Assembly: GCF_000020505.1 (NCBI RefSeq)
Contig: NC_011027.1
Span: forward strand, 1,844,001-1,908,000
DNA length: 64,000 nt
Reading direction: 5' to 3'
Source: Chlorobaculum parvum NCIB 8327
GTDB lineage: Bacteria; Bacteroidota; Chlorobiia; Chlorobiales; Chlorobiaceae
Positions 47,876 through 56,876 of this stretch are shown here, one piece after another; within the stretch, counting starts at the first letter, position 1, and every line of letters begins with the position of its first letter. The notes under the pieces are model-generated. The model worked only from the letters and a program-made list of their open reading frames with translations. It was not told the DNA's origin and searched no databases. The translations under genes and the position numbers were made by a program.

Positions 47876-49279
47876 TTACAGACGCCCATAGTTATCCTCG
47901 AAGCGTTCGATGTCGTCCTCGCCGAGGTACCGGCCGGACTGTACCTCGATCAGTTCGAGCGGCTCTTTTCCACGATTTTCAAGGCGATGACGAGCCTCGA
48001 CAGGAATGTAGATCGACTCGTTCTCGACAAGCTCCACCTGCCGGTCATCAACAGTGACCACAGCAGTACCCTTGACGACGATCCAGTGCTCGGCCCGCTT
48101 GTGATGCAGTTGCAGCGAAAGCGATGCGCCCGGCTTGACCGTGATGCGCTTGACCTTGAAGCGCTCTCCCTCATCGACAGTTTCGTAGGAGCCCCAGGGC
48201 CGGTAAACCCGCCGGTGAATCAGCGGCTCCTCACGCGCCTCCAAGTGGAGCTGCTCGACGATGGCCTTGACCTCCTGTACCCGATCTTTTGAGGCCACCA
48301 GCACCGCGTCGCAGGTTTCGACGACGATATGGTTTTCGAGGCCGACCGCCGCAACCAGGCGGCTGGTAGAGTGCAGGTAGCTGTTCTGGACATCGTGCGC
48401 CAGCACATCGCCGCGCATGACATTGCCTTGCGGATCGCGCTCCTGCACCTCCCAAAGCGACGACCATGCGCCGACATCGTTCCACCCGGCATCCATCGGC
48501 ACCACCATCGCCTTGGTGGTCTTCTCCATGACGGCGTAGTCGATCGAATCGGAAGGACATGCCTTGAACGCTTCGAGATCGAGACGCAGAAAGTCGAGAT
48601 CGATCCGTGCCTTTTCAACCGCTGCCCGGCAAGCGGCAAGCATCTCCGGCGCGTTCACTTCAAGCTCGGCCAGATAGACTTCGGGCCGAAAGAGGAACAT
48701 GCCGCTGTTCCAGAAATAGTCCCCCGACGCCAGGTAGCTTTCCGCCCGTTCCCGGGAAGGCTTCTCGACAAATTCCGCCACAGGCCGGGCGGCTTTCTCA
48801 GAACCGGCAACCGATCTGATGTAGCCGTACCCCGTCTCCGGCTCGTTCGGCACAATGCCAAAGGTCACCAAATTTCCATCCTCGGCAGCCTGGCGCCCCG
48901 ACTCGATTGCTTCGGCAAAGGCCTGCCGGTCGAGAATGACATGGTCGGCAGGCATGACAAGCATCAGCGAACCGGGATGCTTGTCGGCAAGCATCAGCGC
49001 GGCGACCGCAGCGGCCGGAGCCGTGTTGCGACCGACCGGCTCCAGAATGATCGCCTCTTCGTCCGCACCAATCTGCCGGAGCTGCTCGGCGACAAGAAAC
49101 CGGTGTTCGTCGTTGCAAACGCAGGTCACCGGCCCCACACCGTCGATGGTCTCGACCCGGAGCACCGTATCCTGAAGCATGGTCTTGTCGCCGAACAGCG
49201 GCAAAAGCTGTTTCGGATACAAAGCTCTCGACAGAGGCCAAAGCCTTGTTCCGGAACCGCCGCTCAAAATCACAGGCAT
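47876..49279 (-). CDS. manC: Mannose-1-phosphate guanylyltransferase/mannose-6-phosphate isomerase
   Basis: Bifunctional enzyme of GDP-mannose synthesis. 467 residues. The nucleotidyltransferase half begins MPVILSGGSGTRLWPLSR and has KPSRERAESYLASGDYFWNSGMF (shown as AESYLASGDYFWNSGMF). The C-terminal cupin half has RPWGSYE, KRITVKPGASLSLQLHHKRAEH (given as VKPGASLSLQLHHKRAEH) and the metal-site His. ATG at 49279. Last gene of the leftward rml group, 54 bases after rmlB. Confidence 0.93.
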   Translation of the reverse strand: MPVILSGGSGTRLWPLSRALYPKQLLPLFGDKTMLQDTVLRVETIDGVGPVTCVCNDEHRFLVAEQLRQIGADEEAIILEPVGRNTAPAAAVAALMLADKHPGSLMLVMPADHVILDRQAFAEAIESGRQAAEDGNLVTFGIVPNEPETGYGYIRSVAGSEKAARPVAEFVEKPSRERAESYLASGDYFWNSGMFLFRPEVYLAELEVNAPEMLAACRAAVEKARIDLDFLRLDLEAFKACPSDSIDYAVMEKTTKAMVVPMDAGWNDVGAWSSLWEVQERDPQGNVMRGDVLAHDVQNSYLHSTSRLVAAVGLENHIVVETCDAVLVASKDRVQEVKAIVEQLHLEAREEPLIHRRVYRPWGSYETVDEGERFKVKRITVKPGASLSLQLHHKRAEHWIVVKGTAVVTVDDRQVELVENESIYIPVEARHRLENRGKEPLELIEVQSGRYLGEDDIERFEDNYGRL

Positions 49280-49333
49280 AATCATAAGCACAGTGTCAAT
49301 GCAATGGTCAAGTCCGAATATCCCGATCCGTTC

Positions 49334-50383
49334 TCAGCGGCTGGCATACATCGTTTCATAGTAGTGTTGATAAGCTCCGGAAGTTACCTCGTCGAGCCAG
49401 TCCTGGTTGTCGAGATACCAGTCGACCGTCTTTTCGAGCCCCTCTTCAAAGGTGACCGAGGGCACCCAGCCAAGTTCGCGTTGCAGCTTCGAGGCGTCGA
49501 TGGCGTAACGCAAGTCATGGCCCGCGCGGTCGGTCACGTAGGTGATGAGCGTCTCGGAGCTCCCATCATCACGGCCAAGCTTGCGATCCATGATGCGGCA
49601 GAGCAGGCGGATGAGGTCGATGTTCGTCCATTCGTTGTGCCCGCCGATGTTGTAGGTCTCGCCGACTGTCCCTCGATGGAAGATTTCATCGATAGCCCGC
49701 GCGTGATCGACGACCCAAAGCCAGTCGCGAACGTTGAGCCCCGCGCCGTACACCGGCAGCGGCTTCTCCAGGCGGATATTGTTGATGAAGAGCGGAATCA
49801 GCTTTTCAGGGAACTGGTGCGAGCCGTAGTTGTTCGAACAGTTGCTGATGACCACGGGCAGACCGTAGGTGTCGTGAAAAGCTCGGACGAAGTGATCGGA
49901 AGAGGCCTTCGAGGCCGAATAGGGGCTGTGAGGATCGTAGGGCGTGGTTTCGGAAAACATCCCCCCGCTGCCGAGCGAGCCGTACACCTCGTCGGTCGAA
50001 ACGTGGTAGAAAAGCTTGCCATCGAACTTGCCGCCCCACGTGGCGCGCGCCGCATTAAGCAGGTTGACCGTGCCAAGCACGTTGGCAATCACGAACTCGA
50101 CCGGACTTTCGATCGAGCGATCAACATGCGACTCGGCAGCGAGATGAACCACCGCATCAAACCGCTGCTCGTTGAACAGATCGAGCAAAAACGGGCCGTC
50201 GGCAATGTCACCCTTCACGAAACGGTAGTTCGGATTCGATTCGACATCTTTCAGATTGGCCAGATTGCCGGCGTAGGTAAGCTTGTCGAGATTGGTAACC
50301 GTGTAGTCGGGATAACGGTTCAGGAAATGCCTGACGACATGCGATCCGATAAACCCCGCCCCGCCCGTGATAAGAATATGCAT
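49334..50383 (-). CDS. rmlB: dTDP-glucose 4,6-dehydratase
   Basis: Second step of dTDP-L-rhamnose synthesis. 349 residues, SDR fold. GGAGFIGSHVVRHFL at the N terminus (NAD), HLAAESHVDRSI, STDEVYGSLG and the catalytic YSASKASSDH, with the extended YxxxK. The NNYGSHQFPEKLIP and VYGAGLNVRDW blocks are RmlB-specific. Fourth gene of the rmlA-rmlC-rmlD-rmlB order; 84 bases, with a GTAGGGGCAACC repeat, separate it from rmlD. Confidence 0.97.
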   Translation of the reverse strand: MHILITGGAGFIGSHVVRHFLNRYPDYTVTNLDKLTYAGNLANLKDVESNPNYRFVKGDIADGPFLLDLFNEQRFDAVVHLAAESHVDRSIESPVEFVIANVLGTVNLLNAARATWGGKFDGKLFYHVSTDEVYGSLGSGGMFSETTPYDPHSPYSASKASSDHFVRAFHDTYGLPVVISNCSNNYGSHQFPEKLIPLFINNIRLEKPLPVYGAGLNVRDWLWVVDHARAIDEIFHRGTVGETYNIGGHNEWTNIDLIRLLCRIMDRKLGRDDGSSETLITYVTDRAGHDLRYAIDASKLQRELGWVPSVTFEEGLEKTVDWYLDNQDWLDEVTSGAYQHYYETMYASR

Positions 50384-50401
50384 AGTTTATAAGAGAACGT
50401 T

Positions 50402-50426
50402 GTAGGGGCAACCCTGGCGGTTGCCC
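50402..50426. repeat. GTAGGGGCAACC-type repeat inside the rml operon
   Basis: GTAGGGGCAACC-CTGGC-GGTTGCCC, in the 84-base gap between rmlD and rmlB. May alter relative expression of the downstream genes. Confidence 0.8.
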
Positions 50427-50467
50427 TGCCACAAATTATTGCGCAATGCCTTGTAAAATCGATCCGC

Positions 50468-51343
50468 TCACGCCTGACCACCTTCCCGCAGCTCTTCGAG
50501 CATCTTTAGCAAACTGTCGTGCCAATGCGGAATTTCAATGCCGAGGAACTCCCGGATTTTTCTCTTGTTCAGCACACTGAAATGAGGCCTTGCGGCTGGC
50601 GTCGGAAATTCCCAGCTCTCGATCGGCGAGACCTTGCACGAAAGCCCTTCGGCATCCATGATCGCCTTGGCGAAGTCGTACCATGAGCACACGCCCTCGT
50701 TCGAGTAATGAAACGATTCGGCATACTGGCTGGCTGGATCAAGCTGCTCAAGCATCAAAACGATCGTTCCGGCCAGATCCGCTGCCCAGGTCGGTGTACC
50801 AACCTGATCGAACACCACGCCGATCTGCTCCCGCTCGTCTCCAAGACGCAGCATGGTTTTCACGAAATTCTGCCCATGAGCCGAGTAGAGCCACGAGGTG
50901 CGGATAATCACATGGGAGCATCCGCTCGCGCGAATCGCCTCTTCCCCCTCCAGCTTGGAGCGGCCGTACACGCCACATGGCGCGACAGGATCATCCTCGC
51001 GATAGGGGCGGTGATTGGATCCGTCGAAGACATAGTCGGTCGAGACATGCACCAGATGCGCACCGACCGCCTTTGCCGTCGCCGCGAGTGATGCCGCGCC
51101 GTCACGATTCACCCGGAACGCCGCATCGGGTTCGCTCTCGGCTTTGTCGACCGCGGTGTAAGCCGCGCAGTTGACGATCGCGCCGATCTCGTGGTCTCGA
51201 CAGAAAACCTCGACCTTGTCGGCATCAGTGATATTGAGTTCTGGGAAGTCGCAGAAATGCCAAGTGTGATCGCTCGCAGCATTTTGCAAAGCTTGCAGCT
51301 CCGAGCCGAGCTGGCCGCGACTTCCGGTAACGAGAAGATTCAT
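50468..51343 (-). CDS. rmlD: dTDP-4-dehydrorhamnose reductase
   Basis: Last step of dTDP-L-rhamnose synthesis. 291 residues. Begins MNLLVTGSRGQLGSELQAL (nucleotide loop), then IVNCAAYTAVDKAESEPD, HVSTDYVFDGSN and the active-site VYGRSKLEGEEAI. ATG at 51343; ten codons of open frame upstream start with TTG and lack family content. Third in the rml group, 34 bases after rmlC. Confidence 0.95.
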   Translation of the reverse strand: MNLLVTGSRGQLGSELQALQNAASDHTWHFCDFPELNITDADKVEVFCRDHEIGAIVNCAAYTAVDKAESEPDAAFRVNRDGAASLAATAKAVGAHLVHVSTDYVFDGSNHRPYREDDPVAPCGVYGRSKLEGEEAIRASGCSHVIIRTSWLYSAHGQNFVKTMLRLGDEREQIGVVFDQVGTPTWAADLAGTIVLMLEQLDPASQYAESFHYSNEGVCSWYDFAKAIMDAEGLSCKVSPIESWEFPTPAARPHFSVLNKRKIREFLGIEIPHWHDSLLKMLEELREGGQA

Positions 51344-51377
51344 CGAAGGGTTCACGATACATTCATAATGCAACAGG

Positions 51378-51935
51378 CTACGACGTCAGCTCAAGAGGCT
51401 CGATCTCGTGCAGCAGCGGCTGGCGAAGATCTTTGTCCGACAAACTGATTTCCTGTTCTGACAATCGCCAGTCAATACCGATGGCCGGATCATTCCACCG
51501 GATGCCGGCATCATGCGTCGGGGCGTAATAGCCAGTGCATTTGTAGCTGAACACCGCCGAGTCGCTCAGCACGGCAAAGCCATGCGCAAAGCCGGGAGGC
51601 AGCCACATCATACGGCGATTGTTCTCGCTGAGCAGCTGTGCGGTATGCTGGCCGAAAGTCGGCGAGCCTTTCCGGATATCGACCGCCACATCGAGCACTT
51701 CACCACGGCTGGCCCGGACAAGCTTGCCCTGAGTATACGGCGGCTTTTGGTAATGCAGACCACGAACGACACCGTGCCGTGAAAATGACTCGTTATCCTG
51801 CACAAAACGATGGCTTCCGGCATGCTGTTCGAACATATCCTGCCGGAAAGACTCGAAAAACCAGCCTCGATCGTCTCCAAAAACCTGGGGCTCAAATACA
51901 AGGACTCCCGGCAGTGATGTTTCAATGATACGCAT
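51378..51935 (-). CDS. rmlC: dTDP-4-dehydrorhamnose 3,5-epimerase
   Basis: 185-residue cupin epimerase. Seen: GVLVFEPQVFGDDRGWFFESF, split as VFEPQVFGDDRGWFFESF, then QDNESFSRHGVVRGLHYQ with the catalytic His, KLVRASRGEVLDVAVDIRKGS (shown as LVRASRGEVLDVAVDIRKGS) and PPGFAHGFAVLSD. ATG at 51935. Second gene of the group, 86 bases after rmlA. Confidence 0.96.
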   Translation of the reverse strand: MRIIETSLPGVLVFEPQVFGDDRGWFFESFRQDMFEQHAGSHRFVQDNESFSRHGVVRGLHYQKPPYTQGKLVRASRGEVLDVAVDIRKGSPTFGQHTAQLLSENNRRMMWLPPGFAHGFAVLSDSAVFSYKCTGYYAPTHDAGIRWNDPAIGIDWRLSEQEISLSDKDLRQPLLHEIEPLELTS

Positions 51936-52021
51936 ACCAACCAATGCTATAGTAATGATAAGACCTCAACCACAAATGCAACAATCCAAGGTTCAGAACT
52001 GCCTGTTGACGAGGCGAAAAA

Positions 52022-52903
52022 TCAGCCCTTCTTCTGCAGAAGATTCCAGAGATACTCTCCGTACTGATTTTTGAGCAGCGGACGGGCCAAGGCTTCAAGC
52101 CCAGCATCATCGATCCATTTATTCCGCCAGGCAATCTCTTCGAGACAGGCAACTTTAAGCCCCTGCCGTTTTTCAATGGTTTCGATAAAGTTTCCCGCTT
52201 CCTGAAAAGAGTCGTGCGTGCCGGTATCGAGCCAGGCAAATCCACGACCCATGACCGAACAGAACAGATCCCCACGTTCGAGATAAGCCTGATTAACCGA
52301 GGTAATCTCCAGCTCACCTCTGTCCGAAGGCTTGACGCCCGCAGCAATAGCAACCACATCATTCGGATAGAAATAGAGGCCGACAACCGCATAGTTCGAC
52401 TTCGGACGTTCAGGCTTTTCGACGATTGACAGCGCCTGGCCGCTTGCATCAAGCTCCACAACACCATACCGCTCCGGATCGCTTACATAGTAACCGAACA
52501 CCACAGCCTTGTTCCGCTGCTCGACGTGACGAACCGCCTCTTCGAGCATACCGCTGAAGCCATAACCAAAAAAGATATTGTCACCGAGCACGAGACACAC
52601 ATCGTCGTCGCCGATAAAATCGCGGCCGAGAATGAATGCCTGCGCCAAGCCGTCGGGCGAGGGCTGAACCGTGTACGAGAGATTGATGCCCCAGTCGCTG
52701 CCATCACCGAGAAGCTTGACGAATGAGGGTTGATCTTCAGGCGTGGTGATAACCAGAATATCCCTGATACCTGCGAGCATCAGCGTGGAAAGCGGATAGT
52801 AGATCATCGGCTTGTCGTACACCGGCAAAAGCTGTTTTGACACGCCTCTGGTCACCGGATAGAGGCGGGTTCCGGAGCCGCCTGCAAGAATGATTCCTTT
52901 CAT
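52022..52903 (-). CDS. rmlA: Glucose-1-phosphate thymidylyltransferase
   Basis: First step of dTDP-L-rhamnose synthesis. 293 residues. [20 protein letters not shown] (nucleotide loop), [30 protein letters not shown] and the C-terminal [21 protein letters not shown] block. ATG at 52903 chosen by homology over an open 20-codon extension. First gene of the leftward group. Confidence 0.97.
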   Translation of the reverse strand: MKGIILAGGSGTRLYPVTRGVSKQLLPVYDKPMIYYPLSTLMLAGIRDILVITTPEDQPSFVKLLGDGSDWGINLSYTVQPSPDGLAQAFILGRDFIGDDDVCLVLGDNIFFGYGFSGMLEEAVRHVEQRNKAVVFGYYVSDPERYGVVELDASGQALSIVEKPERPKSNYAVVGLYFYPNDVVAIAAGVKPSDRGELEITSVNQAYLERGDLFCSVMGRGFAWLDTGTHDSFQEAGNFIETIEKRQGLKVACLEEIAWRNKWIDDAGLEALARPLLKNQYGEYLWNLLQKKG

Positions 52904-53264
52904 AGTATCTGGTAAGTTATCACCGAACGTGATCAAGGGAAATACGCCAGAGTCCACCCTCATGCTTTAGACATAAACAGATAAACATACAAAAAAAATC
53001 AGCTTTGATTACTTCGTCCCGCTCACCCAGCAATTCGTAACGGAGCTTTTCAAAAGTGGGAGAAAACGGCCGGCGTGCATGCTTTACAGACAACAACCAC
53101 CCCCTATTGAACCGCCGCAAAGCATTGACGAAACAACAACGTCCAGAAGCTTAACACTTAGCAACAAATACAGAGAGCAGCCTGATAGCCCGATATAATA
53201 TTCATGCAATTGCGTACCTTACTCCAATACCATTGAAACATCCCGAGCCTGACTGAGCCGTCAT
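52904..53264. other. Intergenic stretch between rmlA and the long GH13 gene
   Basis: 361 bases between divergent genes, so both promoters should lie here. I see no repeat family, hairpin with a U-tract or coding content. Confidence 0.5.
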
Positions 53265-56200
53265 ATGAGCACCGACATCCCTACTTCTATAAAAGAGCAC
53301 TTCTATATCAGCAAAGCGGCGCGAAACCGCTACCGTCTCGACGATCCCGCGCTGCTGCGATTGCCTCAAGACCGGCAAGAAGCGATGAAGCAATCCGAGC
53401 GGCAGACCGAAGCGATCAACCACCAGCTGAGCCTTGTTGAAGGCGACAAGGCTAAAAAGCTGCTGCCCGCGCAGTTTCACGGCATGAAGCTGCTGCATGA
53501 ACTGCAACACCATGTGATCGACAAGGTCTCTGGCCTGCACAATCAGGCATTGGCGGTGCTCGACAGGGAGGCCTCGAACTGGAACTCGGTCGAGTATCTC
53601 GGCAAGTTCGTCGAACGCTTTCCGACCGGGGATATCTACCGCTCGAAAACCGCTCCCGAGACCTGGCTGAAAAGCGCGGCGAACCGCGCCAACGCTCTTG
53701 AGGAAGCCTATCTGGTCTGGCTGAACAACCGCAATCCGGCGCTCAAGCAGTTCGCTGCGCTGATTTCCGACCGTGAGCTGCACGATGACCGGGCCTATCC
53801 GCAGCTCGTCAAAGCTATGCAGCACGCCGTGCAGAGCGTGGGGCCGGTCGGCGACCGCGAGGAGGATCTGGAGGAGCTGCTCACTCGCCCGTTCCGGCAC
53901 GCGCCCGACTCGCTGCTCGATCAGCTCCGCTTCATCAAACTGCACTGGAGCGATCTGTTGGCTGGCTCGCCTTGGCTGGAACTGCTTGACGAAACAATCG
54001 TGCTGATCGAGGATGAAGACCGCTATCTGTTCTTCGAAAACCTCTCGCACGAGAACGCCGTGCATGGCGGCATGTTCGGCGAACAGGAGGTGCATTCACC
54101 CTCCTACGACGACCTCGGCGACGCTCCGGCCCGCTACTCGCACGACTCTTCGTGGATGCCCGAAGTGGTGATGATCGCCAAGAGCACCTACGTCTGGCTC
54201 GACCAGCTCTCGCGCCAGTACGGACGGCACATCGCGCGGCTTCAGGATATTCCGGACGAGGAGCTCGACATGCTCGCCGACCGCGGCTTCACCGCCCTCT
54301 GGCTGATCGGCTTGTGGGAACGCAGCTATGCATCTCGCAAGATCAAGCAGCTTCAGGGCAATCCGGAAGCCAAGGCCTCGGCTTATGCGCTCGAAAGCTA
54401 CGAGATCGCACACGAGCTTGGCGGCTACGACGGCTACGTCAACCTCCGGAACCGCGCCATGCAGCGCGGCATCCGGCTGGCCAGCGACATGGTGCCGAAC
54501 CACACCGGCATCGACTCGGAGCTGGTGCGCAACCGTCCCGACTGGTTCCTCTCGACCGGCCAGCCGCCTTATCCGAACTACACCTACAACGGCCCGAACC
54601 TGAGCGAGGACAGCCGCTACGGCATCCACATCGAGGATGGCTACTGGAACCGCTCCGACGCCGCGGTCACCTTCAAGCGAGTCGATCACATGACCGGCGA
54701 CACGCGCTACATCTACCACGGCAACGACGGTACCACCATGCCGTGGAACGACACGGCGCAGCTCAACTTCCTCGATCCGGAGGTGCGCGAAGGGGTGATC
54801 CAGCAGATTCTGCACGTGGCCCGAATGTTCCCGGTGATCCGCTTCGACGCGGCGATGGTGCTGGCCAAAATGCACATCCAGCGCCTCTGGTTCCCGCTGC
54901 ACGGCCACGCGCCGGGCATTCCGTCACGCGGTGCCTGGTCGATGAGCATGGCCGAATTCGAGGCCGCCATGCCGCAGGAGTTCTGGCGCGAAGTGGTTGA
55001 CCGCGTCGCCCAGGAGGTGCCCGACACGCTGCTGCTCGCCGAAGCGTTCTGGATGCTCGAAGGCTACTTCGTGCGTACGCTCGGGATGCACCGTGTCTAC
55101 AACAGCGCCTTCATGCACATGCTCAAAAAGGAGGACAACGCTGGCTACCGCGGACTGATCAAAAAGACGCTGGAGTTCGACGCGGAAATTCTGAAGCGCT
55201 ACGTCAACTTCATGAACAACCCCGACGAAGACACGGCCATCGCGCAATTCGGACGGGGCGACAAGTATTTCGGCGTCTGCATGATGATGCTCACCATGCC
55301 GGGACTGCCGATGATAGGCCACGGACAGGTGGAAGGCTTTACCGAGAAGTACGGAATGGAGTACGCCAAGGCTTATTATGACGAGCGCCCCGATGAGGAG
55401 CTGGTCGGACGCCACTACCGCGAAATCTTCCCGGTCATGAAGCAGCGCTCGCTGTTCGCCGAGGTTGCGCACTTCCAGCTGTTCGACCTCTACGCGCCGG
55501 ACGGACAGGTGAACGAAAACGTTTTCGCCTACTCAAACCAACACAACGGCAAGCACTCACTCTTCATTTACAACAACCGCTACGAAGCATCGGAGGGATG
55601 GATACGGATTTCTGCCGGACGGCTCGACAACGGCTCGATGCGCCAGACCTCGCTCGGCGACGCCCTCAGCCTGCCCGGAGAGCACCACAGTTTCGTCATC
55701 TTCCGCGACCAACGCAGCGGGCTGGAGTTCATCCGCTCCTGCGCGCTGGTGCGCGAACAGGGGCTGTTCGTCGCACTCGGCGGCTACCAGTACAATCTGT
55801 TCATGGAGTTCCGCGTTGTCCGACCATCGAAGCTCAAGCCGTACGACCAGGTCTGCGAGGAGCTGAACGGACGGGGCGTTGCGTCGATCGAAATCGAAGC
55901 GCTCTCCATAAGCCTCAGGCCGATACACCAGATCGTTGAAGCGGCGATCGAGGGCTTCATCGAAAAAGCGGATGCGAAATCTGCCAAACCCGAAAAGCTC
56001 GCCGCAGCGTTCGGCAAGGCATGCCAAACGCTGCTCGATGCCGTGGCGGAACGCTTTGCGGAGATCATGGAAAAACAGTTGACGCCGCCCAACGACATCG
56101 CCGAAAAAGCTGCGGAGAGCTACCTCAGCGCTCTCGGCTACGAATCGCTGCTCGAAAAAGCGGAGAATATCAAGCGCGTGCAAGTGTCGCTCGGACTCGA

Positions 56201-56753
56201 CGAAAAAACGGACAAAGCGTTCTGCTCGCTGGCAAAACCCCTGATCGCCCTCAACTGCATTCAGGAGATGGTACGCGACAACGGGCTGCTCGAAAAGCAG
56301 GTCATCGACCAGTGGTTGCTCGGTAACACACTGGAAAAGGTCTTCGCTGGCAAGTCCGGCGACTGGCCGGTCAACAGCTCCGAAGCGGTCGATCTCATCT
56401 CCTGCCTGCTTGCCCGACGAACAGCACCCGGCAGCGATGAAACTCCGGATGAACAGCTCATGGCTTCGATCAGAACCCTGCACGAATCGGGCGACAAACA
56501 CTTCAAAGCGTTCATGCAGGTGCAGTACCTGCACGGCAAAGAGTGGTTCCGCGAGCGCCAGCTCAGCCTGCTCGCCTCATGGATTATGGTGCAGGAACTG
56601 ATTTGGAGAAGTGAGAATATCAAAAAAGCCAAACAAGTTGCGTCAGAGGAAGCAAGCGTGCTGACCGCCTGGCTCGACGCCATCGACAAGCTCGAAATGG
56701 CCGCCTTCGTCAGCGGCTACGAACTCGGCTCGCTACTGAAAAAAGGCAATTGA
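53265..56753 (+). CDS. Large GH13-related protein, 1162 residues, altered region IV
   Basis: Three parts: an N-terminal helical region (1-290), a GH13 barrel (about 300-720) and a long C-terminal region (to 1162), mostly helical, that I do not recognise. Barrel motifs: region I DMVPNH (408-413), II VIRFDAA with nucleophile Asp528, III LLAEAFW with Glu593. Region IV reads NNPDEDTA, so Pro653 replaces the His of the HD pair that the short homologue at 10636 retains. The Asp is kept. No signal peptide. The usual GH13 fold is clear, but reaction and substrate are not; a glycogen-related transferase is plausible. Preceded by a 361-base gap with no other gene. Confidence 0.85.
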   Translation: MSTDIPTSIKEHFYISKAARNRYRLDDPALLRLPQDRQEAMKQSERQTEAINHQLSLVEGDKAKKLLPAQFHGMKLLHELQHHVIDKVSGLHNQALAVLDREASNWNSVEYLGKFVERFPTGDIYRSKTAPETWLKSAANRANALEEAYLVWLNNRNPALKQFAALISDRELHDDRAYPQLVKAMQHAVQSVGPVGDREEDLEELLTRPFRHAPDSLLDQLRFIKLHWSDLLAGSPWLELLDETIVLIEDEDRYLFFENLSHENAVHGGMFGEQEVHSPSYDDLGDAPARYSHDSSWMPEVVMIAKSTYVWLDQLSRQYGRHIARLQDIPDEELDMLADRGFTALWLIGLWERSYASRKIKQLQGNPEAKASAYALESYEIAHELGGYDGYVNLRNRAMQRGIRLASDMVPNHTGIDSELVRNRPDWFLSTGQPPYPNYTYNGPNLSEDSRYGIHIEDGYWNRSDAAVTFKRVDHMTGDTRYIYHGNDGTTMPWNDTAQLNFLDPEVREGVIQQILHVARMFPVIRFDAAMVLAKMHIQRLWFPLHGHAPGIPSRGAWSMSMAEFEAAMPQEFWREVVDRVAQEVPDTLLLAEAFWMLEGYFVRTLGMHRVYNSAFMHMLKKEDNAGYRGLIKKTLEFDAEILKRYVNFMNNPDEDTAIAQFGRGDKYFGVCMMMLTMPGLPMIGHGQVEGFTEKYGMEYAKAYYDERPDEELVGRHYREIFPVMKQRSLFAEVAHFQLFDLYAPDGQVNENVFAYSNQHNGKHSLFIYNNRYEASEGWIRISAGRLDNGSMRQTSLGDALSLPGEHHSFVIFRDQRSGLEFIRSCALVREQGLFVALGGYQYNLFMEFRVVRPSKLKPYDQVCEELNGRGVASIEIEALSISLRPIHQIVEAAIEGFIEKADAKSAKPEKLAAAFGKACQTLLDAVAERFAEIMEKQLTPPNDIAEKAAESYLSALGYESLLEKAENIKRVQVSLGLDEKTDKAFCSLAKPLIALNCIQEMVRDNGLLEKQVIDQWLLGNTLEKVFAGKSGDWPVNSSEAVDLISCLLARRTAPGSDETPDEQLMASIRTLHESGDKHFKAFMQVQYLHGKEWFRERQLSLLASWIMVQELIWRSENIKKAKQVASEEASVLTAWLDAIDKLEMAAFVSGYELGSLLKKGN

Positions 56754-56768
56754 TCTTTGTCTTCTTAT

Positions 56769-56810
56769 CCTATAGGTCGTATAAGACCTATAGGACTTAT
56801 ACGACCTATA
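56769..56810. repeat. 18-bp period CCTATAGG repeat forming a long palindrome
   Basis: Two 18-base units (56769-56786, 56787-56804), both CCTATAGG-x-C-x-TATA-x-GA, plus the start of a third (CCTATA). Overlaid on it is a perfect inverted repeat, TATAGGTCGTATAAG (56771-56785) with CTTATACGACCTATA (56796-56810), whose spacer holds CCTATAGG. Lies 16 bases past the large GH13 gene. Confidence 0.85.
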
Positions 56811-56826
56811 AATCTTCCCCAAAAAG

Positions 56827-56853
56827 AAAAAGCCCGGAAATTCCGGGCTTTTT
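56827..56853. terminator. Bidirectional terminator between the large GH13 gene and petB
   Basis: AAAAAGCCCGGAA, one A, TTCCGGGCTTTTT: 13-bp perfect palindrome with A and T tracts, between convergent genes. Confidence 0.92.
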
Positions 56854-56876
56854 CATGGCACTGTAAAACAGACTTC

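Noticed and set aside
48329-50392. 687-codon frame on the plus strand
   Set aside because: Antisense to manC and rmlB, both clearly real.
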